Below, in pieces: positions 42,170 through 54,366 of a stretch of 64,000 nt of DNA. Source of the DNA: Bacillota bacterium. GTDB taxonomy: Bacteria; Bacillota; Clostridia; Oscillospirales; Oscillospiraceae. The stretch spans positions 1 to 64,000 of the forward strand of contig JAEWRY010000002.1 of NCBI GenBank assembly GCA_023459875.1, given 5' to 3'. The position numbers and the translations under genes are program-made. The notes beneath the pieces are model-generated. The model was not told the DNA's origin. It ran no database searches and saw nothing but the letters and a program-made list of their open reading frames with translations. Positions within the stretch are counted from its first letter, which is position 1, and every line of letters begins with the position of its first letter.

Positions 42170-44329
42170 CTATTTTATCTTTCTCTTCTCCATGAGGATC
42201 TGGGCCGTATGCTTCACCTTGATGGGCAGGCCGCGCGCGTCCAGGCCGCCGGCGATCTGGAGCATACAGCCCGGACAATCCACGGCCACCACGTCGGCGC
42301 GGGTTTTCACGATGTTGTCGATCTTCTTCTCCAGGATAGGGCCGGAGATCTCCGGAAACTTAATGGAGTAAGAGCCGGAGAAACCGCAGCAGCGGTCGCA
42401 GTCCTCCATCTCGACGAGCTCCACGCCCTTGGTGGAGGTCAGCAGCTCGCGGGGCTCCTTGTAAACGTTCATGACTCTTCTCAGGTGGCAGGAATCGTGG
42501 TAGGTGATCCTCAGAGGTCTGCCGTCGCCCTTGGTGGGCAGGCCGCCCAGCATGTGCAGCAGCTTGGAAAAGTCAAATGTCTTCTCGGATAGCGTCTCGG
42601 CCAGCTTAAACATGGAGGGGTCGTCCTTGAACAGTTCCTTGTACTCACGCAGAGAGTGGGTACAGGTGGGGCAGGCGGAGACGATATAGTCGTACTTCTC
42701 GGCCTCCAGAGCCTCGATGTTCATGATGGCGGCCGCCTTGGCGTTATTCGTGTCGCCCATGTAAGTAGCCGGAGCGCCGCAGCAGGTCTGGCCTTCCGGC
42801 ATAACCACACGGTAGCCGGCTTCGTTTAGGGCCTTGACTACGGCCTCGGCTACGTCCACATACACAAAGTCCAGAAGACAGCCGGTGTAGAAGGCGATGG
42901 TACCCTTGGGCGCGAGCACGTGCTGATGAATCTTGGGGAAGATATCCCTGAAGGGCTGCTTGGCAATGGCCGGCAGGCTGCGTCCTGCCGTCAGGTCTGA
43001 CAGGAAGAGGGGCAGATTCCGGATCATAGGCTGGCCGTTGGTCACCGGCTTCTGGGCTACGGAGGCGATGCGCAGCAGGGAATGGAACATTCGGCGGTTG
43101 CTCACGGTGTCCAGAGCGAACTTATAGGTGGGCGCCACACCGGACTTGGCGGCGAACCTGGTGCGCAGCTTCAGAAGCATACCGGGAATGTCCAGCTTGC
43201 CGCCGCAGACCTCCTTGCACTTGCCGCACTGGAGGCAAATATTCTGCACGCTTTCGGCGCGCTCGGGAGAGATGAGAAAATTGGTCAGCAAGGTGCCGAT
43301 TCCACCGGTGTAAACCTTGCTGCCGTATACATGACCGCCGACCAGGGCGAAGGCGGGACAGACGTCCAGGCAGGCTCCGCAGCGAATGCAGTCGTAGATC
43401 TCGCGGAAATCGGGGTCAGCCAGAATCTCGCGGCGTCCGGGGTCGTCGAGGATCAGCACGTAAAAATCCTTCTTGGCTTTTTCGTCCGTTTCCTTGTTGA
43501 TGGTCACCTCTGTGGGGCCGGTGTAGAGAGAGAGGTAGGAAGTGATGCGCTGGCCGGTGCCGTTCCGGGGCAGGGCCTTAAAAATGTAACCGGCGTCCGA
43601 GACAGACTTGACCAGCTTCTCAATGCCGAACACATAAAGGTGGATGCCAGGCAGCGTGCCCACCATACGGCCGTTGCCTTCATTCGTCATCGTAAACAAT
43701 GTTCCGGTCTCCGCGACGGCCACATTGGCGCCGGAAACGCCCATCTCCGCGGTGATAAATTTCTGCCGCATCACCTTGCGGGCGGTCTTAACTTCCTCGG
43801 AAATGACGGGGGCGTTCTTCTCCTTGGTGTAGTCGGTGAACAGATCGGCCACCTGCTCCTTATTGAGATGCAGAGCGGGCATGACCATATGGACAGGGGT
43901 GTTACCTTCCAGGGCAATGATAAACTCACCCAGATCGGTCTCCTGAACAAGAACGCCATCCTCCGCCAAAGTCTTGTTCATATGGATCTCTTCGGAGGCC
44001 ATAGACTTGGATTTCACAATGAGCTTAACATTGCGTTCCTTTACCAGGCTGCGGATGTATTCAATCGCGTTTTCCTTGCTGGTCGCCCGGAACACCTTGC
44101 CGCCTCTGGCGGAGCAGTTTTTGGTAAACTCATCAACCAGTTCGTCGATGTGGTCGGCGGCGTAGCTTTTAACTCGCTTGATACTCTCTCGGGTAGCTTC
44201 AAAATCCACGCCGGCATAGGCTTTTTCTCTCTTGGCGGGATAGGTCGCGCAGAAGGTGCCTAAGGTCCTGCTGAGGGTTGAATTTTTTAAAGCTTCGGAT
44301 ATTTCCTGCTTCAGTTCTTCATTAGCCAT
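42170..44329 (-). CDS. Lactate-utilisation Fe-S protein: LutB-LutA fusion, 719 aa
   Basis: Two Lut proteins in one chain. Residues 1-about 440 are LutB: a LUD domain (KSMASEEIHMNKTLAEDG, GVSGANVAVAETGTLF) and two [4Fe-4S] motifs, CIRCGACLDVCPAF and CLQCGKCKEVCGGK. Residues about 480-719 are LutA with two CCG domains: GCLLDFVYVDVAEAV, GQTCCGAPA and ACPTCTHS, then HDSCHLRRV, DCDRCCGFSGSYS and DCPGCMLQ. LutABC oxidises L-lactate to pyruvate in Bacillus and others; it is soluble or loosely membrane-bound and passes electrons onward. LutC follows upstream (26 bp). The fusion fixes one LutA to one LutB and is less common than separate genes. Confidence 0.9.
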   Translation of the reverse strand: MANEELKQEISEALKNSTLSRTLGTFCATYPAKREKAYAGVDFEATRESIKRVKSYAADHIDELVDEFTKNCSARGGKVFRATSKENAIEYIRSLVKERNVKLIVKSKSMASEEIHMNKTLAEDGVLVQETDLGEFIIALEGNTPVHMVMPALHLNKEQVADLFTDYTKEKNAPVISEEVKTARKVMRQKFITAEMGVSGANVAVAETGTLFTMTNEGNGRMVGTLPGIHLYVFGIEKLVKSVSDAGYIFKALPRNGTGQRITSYLSLYTGPTEVTINKETDEKAKKDFYVLILDDPGRREILADPDFREIYDCIRCGACLDVCPAFALVGGHVYGSKVYTGGIGTLLTNFLISPERAESVQNICLQCGKCKEVCGGKLDIPGMLLKLRTRFAAKSGVAPTYKFALDTVSNRRMFHSLLRIASVAQKPVTNGQPMIRNLPLFLSDLTAGRSLPAIAKQPFRDIFPKIHQHVLAPKGTIAFYTGCLLDFVYVDVAEAVVKALNEAGYRVVMPEGQTCCGAPATYMGDTNNAKAAAIMNIEALEAEKYDYIVSACPTCTHSLREYKELFKDDPSMFKLAETLSEKTFDFSKLLHMLGGLPTKGDGRPLRITYHDSCHLRRVMNVYKEPRELLTSTKGVELVEMEDCDRCCGFSGSYSIKFPEISGPILEKKIDNIVKTRADVVAVDCPGCMLQIAGGLDARGLPIKVKHTAQILMEKRKIK

Positions 44330-44355
44330 TGTCTTTTCCTCCTTCTAGCACTCCA

Positions 44356-44907
44356 CTATTCATTATCGATAACAACAGCGGTCAGTCTCAATGGGCCGTG
44401 GACGCCGACGGTGCTCACGCATTCAATATCCGCGGTTCTGCTCGGGCCGGTAACGAAACCGACAAAGGAAGGCATTTGGGGAAGAGCGGCCAAAATACTA
44501 AACATATCGTCATAGGTGGGAACAATGGCAGAACCCTTGACGATGCCGAAGTAGTCTTCAGACATGGTGCCGACAATTCTTCCGTCCACGTCGTCATTCA
44601 TCTGAAGCAAGGTACCCAGCTCCGCAATTGCGTATTGATTTTCTCCGATTCCGCCCTGAGCAGTTTCTGCGCGGAGACGGATATGATCGGTGTAAACGGT
44701 TACGCCGGCGGCCTCCAGGGCGGCGGCCACACCGGCCTCCTGAAGCAAAGGGGTGTTCTGGATACAGGTTGTCTTCAGGCCGCCGTCTTTGAACAGATCA
44801 ACAATTGTCTTTGCCAGGTCTGCCTTTGCTGTGCGCACGCACCTTCCGTTCACCCCCTCCAGATTGGCCTTGTAGCGTTCGTAAAGCTCATCATTCATCA
44901 TACTCAT
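44356..44907 (-). CDS. lutC: Lactate-utilisation protein C (LUD domain), 183 aa
   Basis: Short LUD (DUF162) protein as in LutC/YkgG: QEAGVAAALEAAGVTVYTDHIR, then GIGENQYAIAELGTL, GRIVGTMSEDYFGIVKGSAIVPTYDDMF and the C-terminal FVTGPSRTADIECVSTVGVHGPLRLT. The last block (GPSRTADIE) is the family mark. I prefer ATG 44907, which has AGGGTG 5 bp upstream; ATG 44940 is possible. It is the first gene of the lutC-lutBA operon. It supports L-lactate oxidation; its exact role in the complex is not settled. Confidence 0.85.
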   Translation of the reverse strand: MSMMNDELYERYKANLEGVNGRCVRTAKADLAKTIVDLFKDGGLKTTCIQNTPLLQEAGVAAALEAAGVTVYTDHIRLRAETAQGGIGENQYAIAELGTLLQMNDDVDGRIVGTMSEDYFGIVKGSAIVPTYDDMFSILAALPQMPSFVGFVTGPSRTADIECVSTVGVHGPLRLTAVVIDNE

Positions 44908-45102
44908 ACTAACACCCTTTCCAATTTTTCTTTGACACATGGTAACCTCGAAAACTCACGTTATATTTTAATTAGTAATTTTTGGGGTCAGCAAATCAGC
45001 TCCGTCTTTGAGGTGCGGCAGCATTCACCGGATACGCCCGCAGCCCTTTCTCGGAAACGTTCATGCAATTGCTTGTTCTTTTGCACTTATACTTCTTTGT
45101 TT

Positions 45103-45120
45103 TTGGTAGGACCAATTATA
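45103..45120 (-). promoter_or_regulatory. lut promoter with PdhR/LldR-type operator
   Basis: Perfect palindrome TTGGT-AGG-ACCAA (45103-45115) follows directly on, and shares one base with, a perfect -10 TATAAT on the minus strand (45120-45115). This is the classic GntR/FCD-family layout for a lactate- or pyruvate-responsive repressor. It lies about 200 bp upstream of lutC. No GntR gene lies in this window. Confidence 0.7.
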
Positions 45121-45587
45121 TCCTTATCATATCATAGTTGATAATTTATTCAATTCATTTTTTAAATTTTTTTCAAATCCGCTAAAAATCCCGGCTTCGT
45201 TTGACCAATGCAATGATATTATCCGAAATTATAAGAGGCTGTTTAAAAATTTTTTGGAGCATTAGCTTCCAGAATAGTACAAAATTGCCACATCCGTTAT
45301 GATGTGGCAATTTTTGGAGCCGGTAATATCGCCTTTTGGGGACCTAGACGACCCATTTGACGCCAGCATAGCTATATGTGTGGTCAATCAGCGCCCTGCC
45401 AAAACATTGGCAGGGCGCTGATACATGAGTATACGCCCACGCCGACGTCACCTGGAGAAGCTGACGGCGGGTTTCCTCTTTCTTTGAAGCCGCAAAATAC
45501 CACGGCTGATTGATCCCCGGCGGAGCCATAGCCTTTCTAACCTTACGGGTCCTTTTATCCGCCGCATCATCAAGGAAATAATCTAAA
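45121..45587. other. Region without a confident gene
   Basis: It holds the terminator-like hairpin 45281-45314 and another perfect hairpin, CAGCGCCCTGCC/GGCAGGGCGCTG (45390-45421). A 91-codon frame on the minus strand (45344-45619) overlaps the end of the histidine kinase gene and matches nothing I know; its Lys/Arg-rich middle (KRTRKVRKAMAPPG) could be a decayed remnant. Confidence 0.4.
45281..45314 (-). terminator. Terminator after the two-component operon
   Basis: AAAATTGCCACATC and GATGTGGCAATTTT pair perfectly around 6 bases. It lies downstream of the histidine kinase gene on the minus strand, with T-rich flanks on both sides. Confidence 0.7.
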
Positions 45588-47030
45588 TCAAAACTCAAAT
45601 CGGAATTTAGTGCCTTCATTTAATTTGCTTGTGACAGCCACTCCGATATGATGCCTGTCGGCAATTTGCTTGGCTATCGCTAGACCGAGGCCTGAACCGC
45701 TTTTATTTCCCTCGGACACCACTTTGTAAAACCGGTCGAAAATATGAGGCAGATCCTCATCGGCGATTCCATTACCCTGGTCGCTGATCGACACGACCCT
45801 GTTGTTCACCGAAACCCGGATTTCACTGCTTACGGGTGAGAATTTAACGGCGTTGTCCAGTACGATCAGGAACATCTGCCTCAGACGGCCATAGTCTCCG
45901 GCCACCGTCAGAGACCCCGTGTCGAATTCCTGTCGGATTTCGATATTCTTGTCCCGGGCCAGGTGCCCTGCGCTCCGTACGGCGTCGCTCAGAATATCGT
46001 AAAGGTTCAACTCCTGCTTGTCGATTTTAAAGTCAGTGTTTTGAAGCTTGGACAAGTCCAGGAGATCATTGATCAGCCTCTGAAGATAGAGGCTCTCACT
46101 GAGCATTTGACTGTGGTAGCTTTTTACCTGCTCCGGATCTGTCACCACCCCGTCGCATAACGCTTCCAGAGATCCCCGGATTACCGTAACAGGCGTTTTT
46201 AGCTCATGGGATATATTTGCAATAAAATCGCGGCGGAGCTTGTCCAGCTTATCGTTTTCCCGTTTTGCAATCACAAGCCTTTCACTGAGAACATCAATGG
46301 CCCCCGCAAGCTCGCCGATTTCGTCCTTCATCTGTACACCGGTTTTTGCCGTGTACTCTCCTTCGGCAAGTAAAAGCGTGGAATTTTTCATTTTATTCAA
46401 GGGTTTTGTAAAAGTGTAGGCAAAAAAAGCAGATAAGATTACGGAGAAAGCAAGCGCGGCCAGGATACTGACCTCCAGTATTTTTACGCCCTGTATGGTC
46501 GCATCGCTGATTCCTTTCACAGGAGAATGAAGGAGAACGGCTCCGACGACCTGACCGCCTACTTCAATCGGCGTTCCAACCGTCAGCGTAGGAATATCCA
46601 AAAGGCTGCTGAAGCCCTCACTGAATGTGGTTTTTCCGGTGAATACTTCTTTTACAACCTTATCAGCATCCGATGGTAAATCGGCGTAATTGTAGCTTTG
46701 GCCCGACATCTGGCTATTCGTAATCAAATTGAGATTTTCGTCCACAATCCAGACGTCGCTCATGGCTATGTCGTCAATGAACCTCAGATAAACCCCATAG
46801 CCCCCCATACCGTTTCCCATCATGCCTTTTCCGGTACCCGAGTTTGCATTGCCCATATAATCGGACAGTGCGCCGGCGATAGAGACTGCACGCATTTCCA
46901 GATTATTTTTGTGATCTTTTACCGTCTGGGCCCGGAACAGAGTAATAAATGTAACTCCGATCACAACGGTAAATAAAAACAGCGCGGCTGCAAAGTATAG
47001 CGTCAGCTTTCTCGAGATCTTACTTTTCAT
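45588..47030 (-). CDS. Membrane sensor histidine kinase, 480 aa
   Basis: Two membrane helices (about residues 10-32 and 185-210) enclose an extracellular sensor of about 150 residues. That sensor has an odd Gly/Met run, GTGKGMMGNGMGGYG, at about 66-80, then a PAS/Cache-like part. HAMP follows (FTKPLNKMKNS...). The phospho-accepting His is in FIANISHELKTPVT. ATPase boxes: N in LIVLDNAVKFSP, G1 in SISDQGNGIADEDLP, F in HIFDRFYK, and G2 in GSGLGLAIAKQI. It pairs with the response regulator upstream; the two genes overlap by 11 bases. The Met-rich loop could sense a metal such as copper or silver (inference only). Confidence 0.92.
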   Translation of the reverse strand: MKSKISRKLTLYFAAALFLFTVVIGVTFITLFRAQTVKDHKNNLEMRAVSIAGALSDYMGNANSGTGKGMMGNGMGGYGVYLRFIDDIAMSDVWIVDENLNLITNSQMSGQSYNYADLPSDADKVVKEVFTGKTTFSEGFSSLLDIPTLTVGTPIEVGGQVVGAVLLHSPVKGISDATIQGVKILEVSILAALAFSVILSAFFAYTFTKPLNKMKNSTLLLAEGEYTAKTGVQMKDEIGELAGAIDVLSERLVIAKRENDKLDKLRRDFIANISHELKTPVTVIRGSLEALCDGVVTDPEQVKSYHSQMLSESLYLQRLINDLLDLSKLQNTDFKIDKQELNLYDILSDAVRSAGHLARDKNIEIRQEFDTGSLTVAGDYGRLRQMFLIVLDNAVKFSPVSSEIRVSVNNRVVSISDQGNGIADEDLPHIFDRFYKVVSEGNKSGSGLGLAIAKQIADRHHIGVAVTSKLNEGTKFRFEF

Positions 47031-47715
47031 CCGATTTTACCTCAAATTTATATCCGACCCCCCATATGGTGCTGATATCCCAGCTTTCGTGCGGATACTC
47101 GTCCAGCTTTGCGCGCAGGCGCTTAATATGCGAATCCACCGTACGCGTATCTCCGAAATAATCATAGCCCCAGAGGCTGTTTAAGAGATTATCTCGGGAA
47201 AAAACCTTGTTCCTGTTAGTGGCAAGCGTCCATAGGATTTCCGTTTCTTTCTTGGTAAGCAGGACATTTTGGCTATCGATGGCAACAGTATATTCGTCAA
47301 GGTTGATTGTCAGGTTCGAAATAGAGAAAATCTGCCTGTTCTTTGTATCCTCACTCGTTATCCGCCGCAGGACTGCTCGTATTCTGGCCATGACCTCTCC
47401 CGGTGAAAATGGCTTTACAATATAATCATCCGCTCCGATATCAAGGCCCATGATCCTTTCAAAATCTTCTCCCCGAGCCGTGATCATGATCACCGGTGTG
47501 TCGGACTTTTTCCGGATTTCCCGGCAGACTTCAAAACCATCCATCTTCGGCATCATTACGTCTAGCAGAACCACTTCGGGATGTATTTTATTAAACAGAT
47601 CGAGGGCCTCCTGGCCGTCAAAAGCGACGAAGGGAGTGTGCCCTTCTTTTTTTGCATATTCCTCGAGAATGGATGTAATCTGCCTGTTGTCGTCGGCAAT
47701 CAGAACGGTCGGCAT
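47020..47715 (-). CDS. OmpR/PhoB-family response regulator, 231 aa
   Basis: Receiver domain (residues 1-120) with acidic pocket VLIADDN, the phospho-acceptor Asp in VVLLDVMMPKMDGF, Thr in VIMITARGED, and Lys in YIVKPFSPGE. Residues 135-231 are a winged helix: VLLTKKETEILWTLATNRNKVFSR and RTVDSHIKRLRAKL, ending GVGYKFEV. It is co-transcribed with the sensor kinase (11-base overlap). Likely targets include the divergent gene at 47996 encoding an exported Gly-rich protein. Confidence 0.93.
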   Translation of the reverse strand: MPTVLIADDNRQITSILEEYAKKEGHTPFVAFDGQEALDLFNKIHPEVVLLDVMMPKMDGFEVCREIRKKSDTPVIMITARGEDFERIMGLDIGADDYIVKPFSPGEVMARIRAVLRRITSEDTKNRQIFSISNLTINLDEYTVAIDSQNVLLTKKETEILWTLATNRNKVFSRDNLLNSLWGYDYFGDTRTVDSHIKRLRAKLDEYPHESWDISTIWGVGYKFEVKSDEK

Positions 47716-47995
47716 AGAATCACTCCCAATGACTTATTCAGCTTGATTATACCATACTAAAAACTAAATGAGTGGCAAAAATTTGTCTTTTTTATTTTAA
47801 TAGCAAGGATTTGGAACCTAAAAAACATACTATTGCCATTTATTGCGTCTAACCTATAAGCACACGGAAGGAGGTTTTCCCGGTGTAAGGCAAAAACTAA
47901 AAAACAAAATACAAAAGACACACTTCTGACAAAACATCAAGGCATAATCAGAGTATAGGAAACAATCAATAATATAATTTAAAAGGAGAAACATC

Positions 47996-48487
47996 ATGAA
48001 AAAGCTTAAAAAATTCGCCTTTATCGGGGCAGTTGTACTCATCGTCAGCGCAACATCCATCACCGCACTCGCCGCATCAAGCTACACTACCCCGGCAGAA
48101 ATTGTGGCCGGACTTACCGGAAAATCAGTAGAAAGCGTTACAGCGCAAAAGGTTGAATCAGGAGAAACTTACGGATCGCTGGCTAGCGAATATGGAGTAC
48201 TCACTCAGTTCAAGTCACAAATGTTGGAGCAGAAAAAAGCTCAGTTGGCAGAACGGGTTAACGCAGGCACAATGACGCAGGAAAGAGCAGATGCAATCAT
48301 CGCGGCCATGGAAGCAAATCAGGCAAATTGTGACGGAAGCTGCAGCGGCGGGACTGGAGCCAAAATGGGGGCAGGGTTCGGAGCTGGAACCGGGACTGGA
48401 AACGGCAGCATGAATAGAAATTACGGCGGAGGCCGGAATAGCTCCGGTTTTGGACGGGGAGCCTGTACCGGGAACGTACAAGACTAA
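47996..48487 (+). CDS. Exported DUF2680-like protein with Gly-rich tail, 163 aa
   Basis: Signal peptide residues 1-27 (MKKLKKFAFIGAVVLIVSA, cut near LAASS). The mature part has a helical region with two short repeats: AEIVAGLTGKSVESVTAQKV, and a DUF2680-like KAQLAERVNAGTMTQERADAII. This is followed by Asn/Cys (QANCDGSCSGG) and a Gly/Met/Asn-rich tail (about 112-163). AAAGGAGAAACATC precedes the ATG. It is divergent from the two-component system, 280 bp away. DUF2680 proteins are often found beside such sensor kinases; their function is unknown. The Gly-rich tail echoes the Gly/Met loop of the kinase sensor domain. Confidence 0.8.
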   Translation: MKKLKKFAFIGAVVLIVSATSITALAASSYTTPAEIVAGLTGKSVESVTAQKVESGETYGSLASEYGVLTQFKSQMLEQKKAQLAERVNAGTMTQERADAIIAAMEANQANCDGSCSGGTGAKMGAGFGAGTGTGNGSMNRNYGGGRNSSGFGRGACTGNVQD

Positions 48488-48521
48488 CATAGATTACATT
48501 CATTGGCCAATAGGCCATAAC

Positions 48522-48555
48522 AGAAAGCAGTGGACGGTATGGTCCGCTGCTTTCT
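48522..48555 (+). terminator. Terminator after the exported protein gene
   Basis: AGAAAGCAGTGGAC and GTCCGCTGCTTTCT pair (one wobble), 35 bp after the stop. Confidence 0.7.
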
Positions 48556-48638
48556 AATATACTTTTGACTGATCATGTCTGTTCTTCAAATAATTAAGCG
48601 CTCAGCCATTTAAAATAACTTTCAACCGGAATCATAAG

Positions 48639-48671
48639 GAAACTCTGTAACCATTGAGGTTACAGAGTTTT
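48639..48671 (-). terminator. Hairpin after the tRNA-Thr fragment
   Basis: AAACTCTGTAACC and GGTTACAGAGTTT pair perfectly around 5 bases. On the minus strand it directly follows the tRNA 3' end, as expected for the old tRNA gene's terminator. Confidence 0.6.
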
Positions 48672-48717
48672 ATTTCGCTGTGTGACTCGAACACACGACC
48701 TGCTGATTACGAATCAG
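48672..48717 (-). pseudogene. 3' fragment of tRNA-Thr(CGU)
   Basis: On the minus strand the sequence contains an anticodon arm CTGA-TTCGTAA-TCAG (anticodon CGT), a 5-base variable loop, a perfect T arm GTGTG-TTCGAGT-CACAC and a 7-base acceptor strand AGCGAAA. The D arm and 5' acceptor strand are missing, so it cannot be a working tRNA. A sharp cut in the anticodon region is typical of the attachment site left by an integrated mobile element. Confidence 0.7.
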
Positions 48718-49093
48718 AAAAACTGCGGTTTGTAATATTGCAGAGGTTTCAAAAAGCATTATTTTACTTTGTACTTTTAATTTTACTCTATAAATGCTTA
48801 TATCTTTCTGTAATTATATTGGCAAAAATTGTCTGCACATCGTCTTTGATCGATTACATTAAGCTCCTTCCCTAATGTTAAATATACTAAAGGAGTCGGA
48901 CTGTTATAGCACATGCGTTGCCTGGCACCGGCAAATACTTGTAAGCGTTAATACGTCCCGATTTTACCGTTCTTAATTAACCGGTTAGTGTCATCTGACA
49001 TCTAATTTAAGAGCTTATATCTACCATACCAAACATTACATCAGTTAATGGGGCATTTGAAACCTCAATATCAGTTTAACAATCATCTCAGAA
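48718..49093. other. Intergenic region next to the tRNA fragment
   Basis: AT-rich, no credible gene, no integrase. Several short stop-rich frames only. It lies between a possible attachment site and the PFOR 2 terminator. Confidence 0.5.
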
Positions 49094-49138
49094 AAGAGCG
49101 AGCCCAGCGCCGTATGATACGGCGCTGAACTCGCTCTT
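49094..49138. terminator. Terminator after PFOR 2
   Basis: AAGAGCGAG...CAGCGCCGTAT and its complement pair with one internal mismatch pair, 8 bp after the PFOR stop (minus strand). Confidence 0.75.
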
Positions 49139-49145
49139 AAAAGGG

Positions 49146-52682
<3,537 letters not shown>

Positions 52683-52785
52683 AGTTCAGGTCTCCTTGAA
52701 AAACTCTTAATATTTTTTGATTTTAAGATACCGCGCCTTTTCAGGCCATCAATTCGGATCATTTTTCGGCTCCGCTGCGGACTCT

Positions 52786-54159
52786 TCAGATGAGCCCCAG
52801 AACCGACCACCATACCACAGCGGCAATGATGGTGATAAAGACGGCGACGAGCAGGGGGCCGCTCATTTTTATGGTCTCTATCTGGCTGTACATCCCGTTT
52901 TCCTCCCCCTGTCCCACCAGCATGTTCAGGTGATGGAAGGGGAGCAGGTAATGGCCGGCTACGCTGAGGTAGACAATGCCGATGACGGCGAGGGAAGAAA
53001 TGCCGGAGCCCTGGGCAGCCGTCAGAAATGCAGGGATGGTGACGCCCATAACGGCGATGACCGACCCCATAAACATATGGATGACCACAGCAAGAACGGA
53101 AATGCACAGTCCCAGAAGAACGGGACTTTCAGGCATGGAGCCGGGCATGAGGGTGCCGGCGATCCAGCGGTTCATTCCGGTGACTGCCCCCACCCTGCCG
53201 ATGGCCATGGCGGCAGTAAGGAAGACCATCACATGAACGGGGACCTCGCCCCAATCTTTGGGCTGTAAAACCTCGCCGATCACGGGCATACTCATGGCCA
53301 TGGCGATCATCAGGGTGATCCAGCCGATGTCAAGGCCGGTGACGCCGTTGGTAATCCACAGAAGAACGGCGACGACAATCCATACCAGCGTGCAGGTTTC
53401 CCGCCGGCTCATTTTTCCCAGCTTGGCCCTCGCCGAGCGCACCTCGTCCAGGTCGATGGTAACAGGGGCAGAGGGCTTGAAGAGCACAAGGATCAGGATC
53501 AGAGTAAGTACGGAGAGCAGCGCGGCGGGAGGGCCCATCACCTGCAGCCACCGCAGGAAGCTCACCGGCTCGCCTCCATAACTGGCGGCCAGCGGATTGA
53601 TCGTGGCGTCGCCGGTCATAAAAATGAGGGAGACGGGAACCGATGCGGCAAAAACGGTAAAGCCGATGATGGCTGCGTCCTTTTGGGGAATCGCGGCGGA
53701 ACGAATGACCACAGCCATGACGGACATAATGAGAAATGCCCGGGGCCATGGGTGAGGAATCAAAATGGACAGGATCAGGGTCAGAACGAAGATGGAGAGG
53801 ATAATACTGCGCCAGCCGCGGACAAACTTAAGGATAAAGGCATAGCTCAAACGCTCGCCCAGGCCGGAATTGCGTACGGCAGCGGCGATCAGGTAAGCAC
53901 CGATTACCAGCCAGATGGTGGAGCCTGTCCAGCTGGAGAAAATGACAGAGGGTTCGGCGACCTTCAGCAGGCACAGGAGCATCAGGTAGATGCCGCCGAC
54001 ATAACCCGATTGAGCCACTTGACCAGCCCACCACACCACGCTCATCAGCGTCAGACCCAGGCAGAGCTTGCCCTCCCGTTCAAGTCCGTTCAGAGGGAGC
54101 AGGCAAATGATCACGCACAGCAGAATTCCGCCAAAGAGAGCGAGAGGTTTCTTTTTCAT
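52786..54159 (-). CDS. DASS-family (SLC13-like) anion/sodium symporter, 457 aa
   Basis: Membrane protein with about 12 helices of the divalent anion:sodium symporter family. The two inverted halves show AYLIAAAVRNSGLGERLSY and the Ser-Asn-Thr-like loop region IFMTGDATINPLAASYGG, then in the second half MVFLTAAMAIGRVGAVTG and VIAVMGVTIPAFLTAA. Substrates of this family are di- and tricarboxylates such as succinate, malate, citrate or tartrate. The gene ends the operon PrpD-PrpF-hydratase-lyase, so it probably imports the acid handled by those enzymes. The gap of about 207 bp from the lyase gene leaves room for its own promoter. Confidence 0.85.
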   Translation of the reverse strand: MKKKPLALFGGILLCVIICLLPLNGLEREGKLCLGLTLMSVVWWAGQVAQSGYVGGIYLMLLCLLKVAEPSVIFSSWTGSTIWLVIGAYLIAAAVRNSGLGERLSYAFILKFVRGWRSIILSIFVLTLILSILIPHPWPRAFLIMSVMAVVIRSAAIPQKDAAIIGFTVFAASVPVSLIFMTGDATINPLAASYGGEPVSFLRWLQVMGPPAALLSVLTLILILVLFKPSAPVTIDLDEVRSARAKLGKMSRRETCTLVWIVVAVLLWITNGVTGLDIGWITLMIAMAMSMPVIGEVLQPKDWGEVPVHVMVFLTAAMAIGRVGAVTGMNRWIAGTLMPGSMPESPVLLGLCISVLAVVIHMFMGSVIAVMGVTIPAFLTAAQGSGISSLAVIGIVYLSVAGHYLLPFHHLNMLVGQGEENGMYSQIETIKMSGPLLVAVFITIIAAVVWWSVLGLI

Positions 54160-54366
54160 GGATGACGAATCCTTTCAGAAATGAATTTCCATTTTTTCTT
54201 TTTGGAAAAGACGGGAACCCATCTCCTTCAAACCTCGGCAATCAAAGGCGGAATTCCATATAGGCAAAGATGTCCCCAATCCAGATCCGGGGGCCGCTTC
54301 GGTGAGCACAATGCCCTCTTTCACCATAAATTTGTTTGCCGCCGCCGGAATCGCGGCCTTGAGAGT

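Noticed and set aside
43082..44263. 393-codon plus-strand frame opposite the lutBA fusion
   Set aside because: Antisense shadow; the minus frame contains complete Fe-S and CCG motifs.
45344..45619. 91-codon minus-strand reading frame after the histidine kinase
   Set aside because: It overlaps the kinase gene end by 32 bases, has no good ribosome site and matches no family I know. Kept only as a possible remnant in the region note.
48918..48941. CTGGCACCGGCAAATACTTG as a sigma-54 promoter
   Set aside because: The GC pair of the -12 box is not at the required 10-base distance from GG, and no gene follows.
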